A stretch of 64,000 bases of DNA, taken from contig JANXMQ010000161.1 of the NCBI GenBank assembly GCA_025354565.1, positions 27,681 through 91,680 of the forward strand, in the 5' to 3' direction. Below the pieces are notes generated by a model. The model made no database searches and had not been told where the DNA came from. It saw only the letters and a program-made list of their open reading frames with translations. This stretch comes from Akkermansiaceae bacterium. Lineage in GTDB: Bacteria; Verrucomicrobiota; Verrucomicrobiia; Verrucomicrobiales; Akkermansiaceae. Positions 53,681-62,511 of the stretch are shown in pieces; positions within the stretch are counted from its first letter, which is position 1, and the number at the start of each line of letters is the position of its first letter. The position numbers were made by a program, and so were the translations under genes.

Positions 53681-53786
53681 GGGGGGCTTATTTAACCGCG
53701 CTAAGCGCTGGAGTCTATCGCCAATAATGACCCGCCCCATTTCGGTTTGGCTTTGAGTCATCAGTGCTCATGTCCTATGCCGATCA

Positions 53787-54566
53787 TTGGAGCGTGCGAA
53801 GCCCCCCGTTGTTTTCAAGAAATATCTCTGTCAGGATCCATGCGTCATCCACGTGATGAGCGTGACGAACCGCAAGAACGTCGGCTTGGAATATGGCATC
53901 GGGCATTATCTCGGGTATGCCACGGAAGCCCCCGTCATGATTCTCAAGAGTTGTATCGGCAATCGCAGTCTGGGCTGGGATTTGTTGCCGCCGGGAAGTG
54001 AGCCTTATGAATTTCAGGGAAAAATGGTTCCGGGTTACCGCGGCACACCGGAAAACCCGAAAGGCAATGGCCAAAAGGTCGTTGGCGCATGGTATGCCGG
54101 GAAGCAATACGATGACGATGTTGAGGGCGCGAAATCCATCCTCGCCGATTTGAAGACTTATTACCCAGGAGCGACGAAATACGAAGTCGCCGGATTCTTT
54201 TTCTGGCAGGGAGAAAAGGACGGCGGAAGCGCTGAAAATTCCTCCCGCTATGAGATAAACCTCGTCCATTTCATCAAGCAACTGCGCAAGGATTTCAATG
54301 CCCCAAATGCGAAGTTCGTTCTTGCGACGCTCGGTGAGGCCAAAAAAGGCAGCGGCGGCAATGGTGGATTGGTGTTAGACGCCCAGCTCGCGGTCGATGG
54401 GACCACTGGCAAATACCCTGAGTTCAAAGGCAACGTGGCGACGGTTTTTGCCAACCCCTACTGCCATGGCGGAGGCGGCAACAGTCACTACGGCGGCAAT
54501 TCCGAAACCTACATGGATACTGCCGAGGCCATGGGCAAGACAATGATCGAACTGCTTGCCAAATGA
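53787..54566 (+). pseudogene. N-terminally truncated sialate O-acetylesterase-like protein
   Basis: A 259-residue frame that begins inside the domain. VTNRKNVGLEYGIGHYLGYA, MILKSCIGNRSLGWDLLPPG, GAWYAGKQYDDDVEGAKSIL and AGFFFWQGEKDGG are all typical of the SASA/DUF303 SGNH esterases that deacetylate sialic or plant glycans. The family's first block, GQSNM with the catalytic serine, is absent. The only starts are a TTG or internal codons. It is therefore probably a decapitated, inactive remnant. It marks the left edge of the accessory island. Confidence 0.65.
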
Positions 54567-54710
54567 GGGACGCCATTTTACAGGAGCATTCCTCATTGGC
54601 GTTGAAATCCATGTTCTTCTGAGTATTGATAGTCGCTCATTCCTTTCGGGCGGTGGTATTTCCTTTGGCTGCGCCGATTCAGATGCGTAACCATCCGCTT
54701 GCGCGTATAG

Positions 54711-54794
54711 TAGAGCCTGTCCCGGAAACCGCCATTCTTTGAATGATGCGGCTTTGAGCGCGGAAAAAAATGGCGGTTTCTGGGACAGGCTCTA
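54711..54794. mobile_element. MITE-like element with ~25-bp terminal inverted repeats
   Basis: Left arm TAGAGCCTGTCCCGGAAACC.. and right arm ..GGTTTCTGGGACAGGCTCTA match over about 26 bp with one mismatch. The ends begin and finish with TA, as for IS630/Tc1-mariner-type insertion at TA. The ~30-bp core has no coding capacity. A full-length parent element is not in the window. Confidence 0.75.
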
Positions 54795-54805
54795 ATTAGC
54801 GAAAC

Positions 54806-55231
54806 GTGATCCCCAGCTTCATGCCGCAATCCGTCACCATCCCGGATACACACAAGTTGGCGCTCATTTCATGGCTGCGATCATTGAATGGAAAGTCAAA
54901 CTCCGTGCGCCTGACATGGGAAACACCGGGCCACCTCACCCTGGCCCACCGCGACTACGACACCGTGGGCGCGACCATCTGGGTGCCCGTCACCACCGAG
55001 GGCCAACCGCCCGCGATCGCCTTCGACCCGAAGTATCTGGCAGACGCCCTCGTAATCGGCCCGACGCTCCGCCTCGTGGACAAGCTCAACCCCGGCATGG
55101 CCACCAGCCCCTCCGGAAACTTCTGCGTGCTGATGAAATGTTTGTTCTTTATTTGCTTAAATGTATCGTTTAAAGATACTTTGTCGTGCCGATCAAGCAT
55201 CCATTCTCGCTTCCATCCTCATCGCTCCTAA
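54806..55231 (+). pseudogene. DNA polymerase III beta-clamp-like fragment
   Basis: The first ~110 residues resemble the third domain of a DnaN sliding clamp: a strand-rich segment VTTEGQPPAIAFDPKYLADA, then a terminal GNFCVLM where clamps usually end in a short YVLMPMR-like tail. The first two clamp domains are missing. The rest of the frame (FFICLNVSF onward) is not clamp-like and runs into the AbiE promoter region. The fragment lies 12 bp after the MITE. Plasmid- or phage-type clamps are known on mobile elements, so this may be a relic of one. Confidence 0.5.
55163..55179. promoter_or_regulatory. Candidate AbiEi operator
   Basis: GTATC-GTTTAAA-GATAC is a dyad lying 6 bp upstream of the GTG start of the antitoxin gene. 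AbiEi proteins repress their own promoter by binding inverted repeats, so this is a plausible site. The promoter itself is AT-rich but not clearly defined. Confidence 0.45.
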
Positions 55232-55803
55232 TCTCTCATGGGCAGCTCAAGGACGCGCTGGCAGCTTATGGAAACCCGCGTATGAAGGTGTCTAGGATGC
55301 TGGCGGCGGGGGAATTGATTCCTCTGCGGCGTGGTCTCTATTTGCGAGACCACACGGTCAATCCGCTTGCCTTGGCTCCGGCGATCTACGGGCCGTCCTA
55401 CGTCAGTTTCGAGTCCGCTCTGGCATGGCACGGGTTGATTCCCGAGCGGGTGGAGGAAGTCGTCTGCGCCACGCTCAAGCGCCCGGCAGAATTCGAAACT
55501 CCGGTTGGCCGCTATCGCTATCTGCACGTCCCGGTCCGGGTATTCTCGATTGGGGTCGAACGGGTAGATGACCCGTTGCTCCCGTGGTTGCTGGCGTCTC
55601 CGACGAAGGCTCTTTGTGATTCCATCGCCCTCGATGCCTCCATCCGTTCACAAAAAGATGTCCGTGCATGGCTGGAGGCGATGCGGATCGAGGAAGCTCC
55701 ACCGCTCGACCCGGAACAACTCGCCGCCTGTGCCGCGTGCTATGGACGGCCTGCGGTGCGCCACCTCGTCCGCCATTTTCTGAAAAACCTTACTACGCCA
55801 TGA
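55186..55803 (+). CDS. abiEi: AbiEi-type antitoxin
   Basis: A 205-residue antitoxin-repressor of the type IV AbiE toxin-antitoxin system. The N-terminal winged helix shows GNPRMKVSRMLAAGELIPLR and RGLYLRDHTVNP, followed by the family segment YGPSYVSFESALAWHGLIPE and SPTKALCDSIAL. The start appears to be GTG. The stop overlaps the ATG of the toxin gene (ATGA), the usual arrangement. A dyad directly upstream may be its own operator. AbiE systems protect against phages by halting growth. Confidence 0.85.
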   Translation: MPIKHPFSLPSSSLLISHGQLKDALAAYGNPRMKVSRMLAAGELIPLRRGLYLRDHTVNPLALAPAIYGPSYVSFESALAWHGLIPERVEEVVCATLKRPAEFETPVGRYRYLHVPVRVFSIGVERVDDPLLPWLLASPTKALCDSIALDASIRSQKDVRAWLEAMRIEEAPPLDPEQLAACAACYGRPAVRHLVRHFLKNLTTP

Positions 55804-56675
55804 TTCACCCCGCGCTCGCCGGTCTGATCGACCGCTACCAACCCCAATCGTCCAACGACTATCAGAACGCTGTGCGCGAGATCGCCCAGGAGCTCGCATT
55901 GCTCGGACTCTGGCGCACGCCATTCTACGATCACGCCGCATTCTACGGTGGCAGTGCGCTGCGGATTTTTCATGGCTTGCAGCGGTTTTCGGAAGATCTG
56001 GATTTCTCGTTACTCGTGCCCAAGCCGGACTTTTCACTCAAGACCTATCTCGGTGCCGTAGCGGATGAATTGGCGGCTTGGGGTTTCGAGTTCCAGGCAG
56101 AGAGAATCGAGAAAGCCAACCCGTCCCCCATCGAATCAGCATTTTTGAAAGGCAGCACCGTGATCAACCTTCTCCAAATCGGAGCACCGCCCGAAATCGC
56201 GTCGCGTCTCCCCAAAGGCCAGCTCATCCGCATCAAGTTGGAGATCGACACCGAACCGCCACCCGGCGCGACCACCGAAATGCTCACCCGGCTCGTGCCC
56301 ACGCCCCACCAGGTGCGCGTTTACGATCTCCCCAGCCTATTCGCTGGCAAACTCCATGCGGTGCTTTGCCGGAATTGGAAGAGCCGCGTCAAGGGCCGGG
56401 ATTTTTACGATCTCGTCTGGTATGTCGGCCGCCGCATTCCACTGAACCTCGCCCATCTGGAAGCCCGAATGCGGCAGTCAGGGGATTGGTCGCTTGAAAT
56501 ACCCCTTGATGCGCTCGGTCTCCGGAAACGCTTGGAGGAACGATTTGCCAGCATCGACTTCGACCAAGCGAAAGATGATATCGCACCCTTTCTCAAAGAC
56601 CCCCGCGAGCTGAGCCTGTGGTCCGAGAGCTTTTTTATGGCTTTGATTCCGTTAATTCAGAACGGGGAGGGATGA
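55800..56675 (+). CDS. abiEii: AbiEii-type toxin, nucleotidyltransferase
   Basis: A 291-residue nucleotidyltransferase of the AbiEii/AbiGii family. The active site motif FYGGSALRIFHGLQRFSEDL, continuing DFS, gives the glycine-serine and the paired aspartates that bind metal and NTP. Later family blocks are RIKLEIDTEPPPGA, DLPSLFAGKLHAVLCRNWKS and VKGRDFYDLVWYVGRR. The toxin presumably adds nucleotides to a cellular target such as tRNA. The pair looks intact. It stands upstream of the GTPase cluster on the same strand with a 207-bp gap. Confidence 0.9.
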   Translation: MIHPALAGLIDRYQPQSSNDYQNAVREIAQELALLGLWRTPFYDHAAFYGGSALRIFHGLQRFSEDLDFSLLVPKPDFSLKTYLGAVADELAAWGFEFQAERIEKANPSPIESAFLKGSTVINLLQIGAPPEIASRLPKGQLIRIKLEIDTEPPPGATTEMLTRLVPTPHQVRVYDLPSLFAGKLHAVLCRNWKSRVKGRDFYDLVWYVGRRIPLNLAHLEARMRQSGDWSLEIPLDALGLRKRLEERFASIDFDQAKDDIAPFLKDPRELSLWSESFFMALIPLIQNGEG

Positions 56676-56882
56676 CATGAGGGCAAGTCGGACTCTCTAC
56701 GGCTAACAAACCGCAGACAAAAAAATCTAGCCAATGGGGTCCAGAAGGCTACCGTCGCGCCAAGTGAATGTCGCAGTGATATCTACCGATTCCGCAAGAT
56801 TCCAGCTTCCTGTCACGCCATTGACTTTCTTATCGGCGATTGCCAAAGGCTTCGCCGCCCTCTTGACTAGCAAACTCTTGTC

Positions 56883-57605
56883 ATGAGCTTTTTGATCAAA
56901 AACCAGCCAGAAGATCCACAACGGCCAGATTGTCAGAAATATGCCGATGCCTGCAAGGAACCGGACGACAGTAAGGCGCTAAAACTGATCAACTGGATCA
57001 CAGATAAGGGAATCAATGGAGTTCCGCTTCTGTGCTCGGCTAAGAATCTCGCACAGGAGTATCAGATTGACTCATCCTATCCCGACGACGGGGAGAGGAT
57101 CGACTCGCTGATCAAATGGGAGACTACCAAAAATTTCACGTCAGGATTCATCACCGGCCTTGGAGGGGTCATCACCCTGCCGGTCGCTATTCCTGCGGCC
57201 TTCGGTGCCTCCTGGCTCATCCAAGCCCGTATGGCGGCTGCTGTGGCGAGAATCGGCGGGCACGACGTTGCAAGTGACCGGGTCAGAACTTTTGTGATAG
57301 CCTGCCTCGCGGGCGATGCCTTTAAAGACATTCTGAAAGATGTGGGAGTCAGGGTTGGCAACGGCATGGCTCGTGCGGCAATTCAGAAGATCCCAGGCCA
57401 AGTCCTGATAGAGATCAACAAAAAGGTTGGGTTCCGCCTTCTCACCAAGGCGGGCGAGAAAGGGGCCGTGAATCTGATGAAGATGGTGCCCGTGGCAGGC
57501 GGTCTAGTATGCGGAACCTTCGATGCAGCAGCGTGCCACGTTGTCGGCATGCAGGCGAAACGAATTTTCTATCAGGATTCAATGAACCCCGGCCCAGATG
57601 AATAG
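56883..57605 (+). CDS. EcsC-family protein
   Basis: A 240-residue protein with a soluble, charged N-terminus. The EcsC-like core has FTSGFITGLGGVITLPVAIP and AAFGASWLIQARMAAAVARI, a hydrophobic helix pair, then IACLAGDAFKDILKDVGVR. EcsC proteins are small membrane-associated proteins of unclear function. This one opens the cluster of GTPase genes, 102 bp ahead of the dynamin-like gene, with no obvious terminator between. The base composition is less GC-rich than the host-type genes. The likely role is a membrane partner of the GTPases, by inference. Confidence 0.72.
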   Translation: MSFLIKNQPEDPQRPDCQKYADACKEPDDSKALKLINWITDKGINGVPLLCSAKNLAQEYQIDSSYPDDGERIDSLIKWETTKNFTSGFITGLGGVITLPVAIPAAFGASWLIQARMAAAVARIGGHDVASDRVRTFVIACLAGDAFKDILKDVGVRVGNGMARAAIQKIPGQVLIEINKKVGFRLLTKAGEKGAVNLMKMVPVAGGLVCGTFDAAACHVVGMQAKRIFYQDSMNPGPDE

Positions 57606-57707
57606 CAATTCTGACCGGCCATTCGCGCCAGAATTCACAGATCCCGATGAACGCAACTCAGCATAATCCACCTCAATTAAACCAACCCGAATCCCATCAA
57701 TCTCATC

Positions 57708-59642
57708 ATGAAACAGTCATCCATACCATCAGCCTCCGAGCTGCGCCGAGCCATCCAAAATGCCGAAGTGGCAGCCGATGCATTTCGGCAAGCCGGTTTG
57801 AACGAGCGGGCGGACAAACTTGAGGAATACATCGAGCATGCCAGGAAACTCCGGTTTTCCGTCGGAGTGGTTGCGCAAGCCAAGCGAGGAAAGTCCACGC
57901 TGATCAACGGCCTGCTGGGTAGAAACGACGATTTGCTGGCACCGATCGGCCGCTTTCCGGCGACCAACGTGGTGAGTTGTTTCGCCAACGGCACTCCCGA
58001 AACGGCGCGCGTCCTCTTTCAAGGAGACGACGAGAAGTCCTTGGGCAAGACAATTCCCTTTGAGGACATCAAGCAGTATGCCTGTGAGGAGCACAATCCG
58101 GACAACCGGAAGGACGTGAAACTTATCGAAGTGATGGGGCCGTTCCCCCGTCTCGGCGAAGATGTGGTGCTCGTGGATACGCCGGGTGCCGACAACGCGC
58201 TCACCCGTGTGCATGACATCGTGCTCTTCGAATTTCTCCCGAAGCTCGATGTGGTCATTTTCCTCGTTACGGCAGATGCCCCGCTGGTCGCATCCGAATT
58301 GGAGTTGCTGAAGCAAATCCGCAAGAACGACGTTCGCAAGCTGCTCTTCGCGATGAACAAGGTGGACGCTGTTGATCCCGAGGAACTGCGGGAAGGTCTC
58401 CAGCACAATCGGAAGATCCTCGCGGACGCGGGACTCGGAGATGCCCCCATGTTCGAAATTTCCGCAAAGACCTTTCACTCGACAGGCGATGATCCGGGCA
58501 CGGAACGTCTGATCAAGACGCTGGGAGACGTCATCAAGAATGGGCGTGCCGGTATCATCGCGGAACGGCTCAATGCCATCACGGAATCTCATGTCAAGGA
58601 GGCGGCTGCTGAAATTCAGTCCGCCATCGAGAACTCAGAACTGACCTTGGAACAAATCGAACAACAGGGCTCGCAGCTAGAGGAGATTCGACGAAATCTG
58701 GAACGCAACCGGGAGGAAATGGAGAGGAAGTTCCGCTCTTTGTGGCGTGCGTCATTCGATGACTTCGAAAACGCGCTTGCACCACTTCAGCGGCAGTTGG
58801 TGCACGAATACCAGGAATTGGTGGAAAACACCCCCGCCCACAAGTTGAGCGGACTGGGTAATATGATTCACACCGACGTGGTAAAGCGTCTCGATGAATT
58901 GCTCTACCCCAATACGGATCAGCTCTCGGAATCACTCGCTAGGGCAACCCGGACTTTGCAGGTTGAGGTTCTTGGATCTATGGGAATCGCACCACGGGAG
59001 GCGACGGCCCTTCTCACAAATAAGCAAGGCCTAAAGGATTCGCTTGGCGTTGTTCTGGCCGGAGCTCCATCGCTTACGGGCGCGGCAATCGTTGGTGCAT
59101 TGCCTGGATTGATTGGGTCTGCAATCATGTCCGCAGCACCCGGGGTGGTCGCTGCCGTCTGGTATAACCCGCTCACATGGATCGCAGCAGGAGCAACTGG
59201 AGCTGCAAACGCTGCTGTAGTAACTGCGGCGGCGGCCGTTACCGGTCTGCTCGCGCCTGTCGCCCTGATTGGGACGCCTTTGCTCGTTGGATACGCAGGC
59301 TTCCGCGTGTTTTCCGCATGGAAGCACAACGTGGGACGGTCCAAAAACGAACTGTCGATTGCAGTGAAGGATCTCATCATCGCCTCGATCGATGAGACCC
59401 GTGGGAATCTGCGGTTGGTCCGGGCAAAGGACGATGGAATACTGGAAGAGTTCCGTGACAGCACGGCGACAAGGATCAGTGATGCCAAGCGGAAGCTCGA
59501 TGAGTTGGAGCGCAACCGCCCGACACCTGAACGCCTGATCGAACTGAAGCTGGCTTCAAAACGTATCGCTAACCTAAAAGCTCCCGATAGATTGCCAGAG
59601 TCCGAAGCAGCATCAGAGGAAGGCACACGTCTTTTTTCCTGA
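57708..59642 (+). CDS. Dynamin-like membrane GTPase
   Basis: A 644-residue large GTPase. The G domain shows G1 AQAKRGKSTLINGL (~residues 54-67), G3 VDTPGADNALTRVHD, G4 FAMNKVDAV and a serine-alanine-lysine element FEISAKTFH as G5. After a coiled coil (~290-360) and a stalk, a strongly hydrophobic region (~455-550, Gly/Ala-rich) could insert into membranes like a paddle. Another coiled coil and a charged tail follow. Bacterial dynamins remodel or seal membranes, some under phage attack. It is 27 bp upstream of a second GTPase gene. Confidence 0.85.
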   Translation: MKQSSIPSASELRRAIQNAEVAADAFRQAGLNERADKLEEYIEHARKLRFSVGVVAQAKRGKSTLINGLLGRNDDLLAPIGRFPATNVVSCFANGTPETARVLFQGDDEKSLGKTIPFEDIKQYACEEHNPDNRKDVKLIEVMGPFPRLGEDVVLVDTPGADNALTRVHDIVLFEFLPKLDVVIFLVTADAPLVASELELLKQIRKNDVRKLLFAMNKVDAVDPEELREGLQHNRKILADAGLGDAPMFEISAKTFHSTGDDPGTERLIKTLGDVIKNGRAGIIAERLNAITESHVKEAAAEIQSAIENSELTLEQIEQQGSQLEEIRRNLERNREEMERKFRSLWRASFDDFENALAPLQRQLVHEYQELVENTPAHKLSGLGNMIHTDVVKRLDELLYPNTDQLSESLARATRTLQVEVLGSMGIAPREATALLTNKQGLKDSLGVVLAGAPSLTGAAIVGALPGLIGSAIMSAAPGVVAAVWYNPLTWIAAGATGAANAAVVTAAAAVTGLLAPVALIGTPLLVGYAGFRVFSAWKHNVGRSKNELSIAVKDLIIASIDETRGNLRLVRAKDDGILEEFRDSTATRISDAKRKLDELERNRPTPERLIELKLASKRIANLKAPDRLPESEAASEEGTRLFS

Positions 59643-59669
59643 ACACCTACTCACTTAAACTCCTAGTCC

Positions 59670-60719
59670 ATGGAACAATTAATAGATGAGTTCATTTGGC
59701 TACTGCTCGATACGGAAAACTACATCCGTAAATTGCCGCAGGGGCGCACCAATCATGAACAGTTAGCGGAGTTTCTGCGTATCTTCCGCGAAAAGAGGCT
59801 GGAACCTCTGCATTGGAGGCTTCAACGCATCAATACCCAGCGCTATGTGCTATCCATGGTCGGACTGACTAATGTCGGCAAATCGACTCTTGCTGAAGCC
59901 CTGCTGGAACATCCTGTGGCTCCAAGAAAGAATGGCCCTGCTACGGCTATTCCGGTGGAATATGAGTATGACTGCGAATCATGGCAGCTTCGGACCATTG
60001 ATGAGAGGAACTTGACGGTAATGGAGCAAAAATTTGATTCCGCACAGGCCTTGTTCCAAGTGCTGGAGAAAAAAGTGTTCACCCCCCAACCCGAGGATCT
60101 ATCAAACGGTTCGGACGCGAAGCTGATTGTCAAAGGACCAATGAAGCTCCTGGAAGGAGGTCTGGTGTTTGCCGATACTCCCGGCTTTGGCGCGGCACAA
60201 ACTGCGGATTCTTCCGCGACTCATGAAAACGTCCTCGTGGAGTATCTACAGAAGCACGTCCACGAAGTCATGTTTTGCCTCAGTGCGTCCAACGCCATGG
60301 TTAGTCCCTCGGAGAAGAAATTCTTTGAGTCAATCGGGCACCTCTGCTCGACCGTGGTGGTGACCAAATGGGATGCCGAGGACGAACAAAGTGAACATGA
60401 TAAGAAACAATACGAAGGGAAGTTTTCCGAACTTTTCCCGATGTGCCGGTTCCTATTTGTGAATGCCAAGCGCGCGATTGAAAATCCTAACCAACAGGAC
60501 TCCGAGGCACAGGATCTGCAATCACTTTTCCAAACCAGGCGTAACAAGCAAGAGCGGCAAACACTACTGAGAAGCGACGTTGAGCGGGCTTACAAAGATC
60601 TTATTGAGCTCTTGCGCAAGCCGTTGGAGGCTGCGGGTCTTCCCAATGTTCCATGGCACAAAGCCGCCCTTGCCAACTTCCAGTATGAAGCAGCAAAGGA
60701 GAAACTCAAGATACCCTGA
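59670..60719 (+). CDS. Era-like TRAFAC GTPase
   Basis: A 349-residue GTPase. A helical N-terminal ~60 residues precede G1 VGLTNVGKSTLAEALL, G3 FADTPGFGAAQ and G4 VVTKWDAED (TKxD). The G domain carries a long helical insert (~100-160) between G1 and G3 and ends with a C-terminal helical tail. This is a P-loop GTPase of the Era/dynamin-related group. It is 27 bp after the dynamin-like gene and 5 bp before the next, so it is surely co-transcribed and probably a partner in the same process. Confidence 0.82.
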   Translation: MEQLIDEFIWLLLDTENYIRKLPQGRTNHEQLAEFLRIFREKRLEPLHWRLQRINTQRYVLSMVGLTNVGKSTLAEALLEHPVAPRKNGPATAIPVEYEYDCESWQLRTIDERNLTVMEQKFDSAQALFQVLEKKVFTPQPEDLSNGSDAKLIVKGPMKLLEGGLVFADTPGFGAAQTADSSATHENVLVEYLQKHVHEVMFCLSASNAMVSPSEKKFFESIGHLCSTVVVTKWDAEDEQSEHDKKQYEGKFSELFPMCRFLFVNAKRAIENPNQQDSEAQDLQSLFQTRRNKQERQTLLRSDVERAYKDLIELLRKPLEAAGLPNVPWHKAALANFQYEAAKEKLKIP

Positions 60720-60724
60720 TTCAC

Positions 60725-61573
60725 ATGAAAATACTGACTATCGGACCTGAAGGTGCGGGCAAAACCGTGTTTCTCACAATGTTGACCGGCTACATGAGTG
60801 GCAAATCCTTCCCTTTGCCGATTCAGGTCGAAAATTTAGTTGCCGCCAAAAAAATCCAAGATTTCAAGCAAATGTTGGAAAGCAAGGAGTGGCCATTACG
60901 CAATACGGAACGTTCTTCCCACGAGATTTTCACGTTTCGTCTCGGCAGCCCGAAGGGGAAAAGGATTCACCTATGGGATTTCCCCGGTGAGCATTTCAGA
61001 AAGTCCACAATCGATCCCGCCACCCACGATACATCAGGCCATTTGAAAAAACTTCGGGAGGAAATCGAAGAGGCTCATATTTTGATTTACCTGCTAGATT
61101 TGGGCAGCCTATTGATTCCCGATACCAATGGAAAAGTCACGGAGGATGCTTGGCTTTTCAAGGATTTCCTCACCAATCCCAAGTGGAAGTCCCGCCAACG
61201 ATTGGTGGTGGTCACCAAAGCAGATCGATATCGTGGCCTAATCGATCAAGCCGGCGAAGATATCAGGAAGGTGATCATCGACGCATGGCCGGACAACATT
61301 GTCGTCTGCCCGTTGACTGCGGGTTCTTTCCCGAAGGTTGATTTTTTTGCCGTGGCTAGCGTGAAGGTGAAAAATGTCATCGTTGATGACGAGGGGGCCC
61401 TCTGGATGCCAAAGACTCCACTCGAATCCGAGGGCTTTGAACCGTTGGTCAAAAGGATTCTGGAAGGGCTGAATGGCGGCTTGAAGACGAAAGCAAGGAA
61501 TGCACTGCTGTTTGGGAAGCGCAGGCTGTCAAGCGGTTCGGCGAAAATCCGAAAAAAGATCCGTAAGAAGTAA
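60725..61573 (+). CDS. Small TRAFAC-type GTPase with WDFPGE switch motif
   Basis: A 282-residue protein. G1 is IGPEGAGKTVFLTMLTGYM at the extreme N-terminus, G3 is HLWDFPGEHF, and G4 is VVVTKADRYR. The WDxPGE form differs from the DxxG of dynamins and resembles the GTPases found in predicted NTP-dependent conflict systems. The C-terminus is strongly basic (RKKIRKK), suggesting membrane or nucleic-acid contact. It is the third P-loop GTPase in a row, 5 bp after the previous one. Confidence 0.78.
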   Translation: MKILTIGPEGAGKTVFLTMLTGYMSGKSFPLPIQVENLVAAKKIQDFKQMLESKEWPLRNTERSSHEIFTFRLGSPKGKRIHLWDFPGEHFRKSTIDPATHDTSGHLKKLREEIEEAHILIYLLDLGSLLIPDTNGKVTEDAWLFKDFLTNPKWKSRQRLVVVTKADRYRGLIDQAGEDIRKVIIDAWPDNIVVCPLTAGSFPKVDFFAVASVKVKNVIVDDEGALWMPKTPLESEGFEPLVKRILEGLNGGLKTKARNALLFGKRRLSSGSAKIRKKIRKK

Positions 61574-61611
61574 CTCTGAATTCGGATGCATTCAGAATGT
61601 AAATTCCACGC

Positions 61612-62511
61612 ATGATGAGCACGACGCAGAACGCAGAAGTGATTGAAGCTGGAGTTTATGACACTTCGCGTGGGGTTTCCCGTAGCAACTGGCAGTGGGG
61701 AAATGTGGGATTTGACGAGTCTTGGGAGGCTGCTGCGGCTCTCATCCATCAGGGTTGGCCTGCTGAACAGCGGGTATTTGCTGATCAACAGGCGGTCTTG
61801 CTTGGTGTGATCCGACACTCTGATTTTGTCTGGCTCTATCGTGTCTATCCAGCAGGAAGGGATGAACACGGCCGGTTAGGAAGGTATTTTTTTGCCTTGT
61901 TGCGGCTTCGGTCTTTGGACGAGATCACTCACCCTCAGGTAGCCGGACTGCTTGCTTTCTTTGAAAAGGAGCGTGGACTCCCCCTCAATACGAAACCTCT
62001 TGAGGGTGGATGGCCTGATGCAGAACCGAATTCCACTCTGACTCAACTTCAGAGAGATCTCCAAGAAAACTCCCGCTTCGGTCACTGGGGCATGGATGGC
62101 GCTGGGAAAATGGTTCGGTTGCTGGATCCAGAACCTGCGAAGAAGGAAGCAGATCAAGTAGCGCCATTTTCCGGGCGAGGGAAATTGATCATCGCGGCAG
62201 GGGTGTTTGTAGCGAGCGCTATTGGGTGTTTTCTGATTACCCCGTCAGTTACCGTTGATAAACCTGTGGATGAAAGCGGCACAAAAACCATCCCCACTCC
62301 GCCACCACTGCCTGAGCCTTCATCCAAGACCTCAGATCCCGATTCTGATCTGGAATCAAACCAGACAAATGAAGACGTGCAGATGCCGCGCAAACGTATT
62401 GATTCCCAACAAGAACTGGTTCCAGAAGACAAGCCCCCGCTTGATCCACATCCATCGCCAAAAGAGGGTGACAGATCACTGCCTCCGAAGCAGCCTTCAA
62501 ACAAAAAATGA
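61612..62511 (+). CDS. Single-pass membrane protein of the GTPase cluster
   Basis: A 299-residue protein with an unassigned N-terminal domain (~1-175) containing VYDTSRGVSRSNWQWGNVGF and GRLGRYFFALLRLRSLDE. A single membrane helix (LIIAAGVFVASAIGCFLI) leads to a ~95-residue Pro/Ser/Glu-rich tail. The N-terminal domain could belong to GTPase-associated proteins of conflict systems, but I cannot confirm this. The layout suits a scaffold or sensor with one domain in the cytoplasm and a disordered arm outside. An in-frame Met at residue 2 is an alternative start. The stop overlaps the next gene by 4 bp. Confidence 0.7.
   Translation: MMSTTQNAEVIEAGVYDTSRGVSRSNWQWGNVGFDESWEAAAALIHQGWPAEQRVFADQQAVLLGVIRHSDFVWLYRVYPAGRDEHGRLGRYFFALLRLRSLDEITHPQVAGLLAFFEKERGLPLNTKPLEGGWPDAEPNSTLTQLQRDLQENSRFGHWGMDGAGKMVRLLDPEPAKKEADQVAPFSGRGKLIIAAGVFVASAIGCFLITPSVTVDKPVDESGTKTIPTPPPLPEPSSKTSDPDSDLESNQTNEDVQMPRKRIDSQQELVPEDKPPLDPHPSPKEGDRSLPPKQPSNKK

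Noticed and set aside
56727..56921. 64-codon minus-strand frame ending TFTWRDGSLLDPIG
   Set aside because: It has a slightly protein-like end but no family match I can name, and it overlaps the EcsC start. It may be a relic; not supported enough to annotate.
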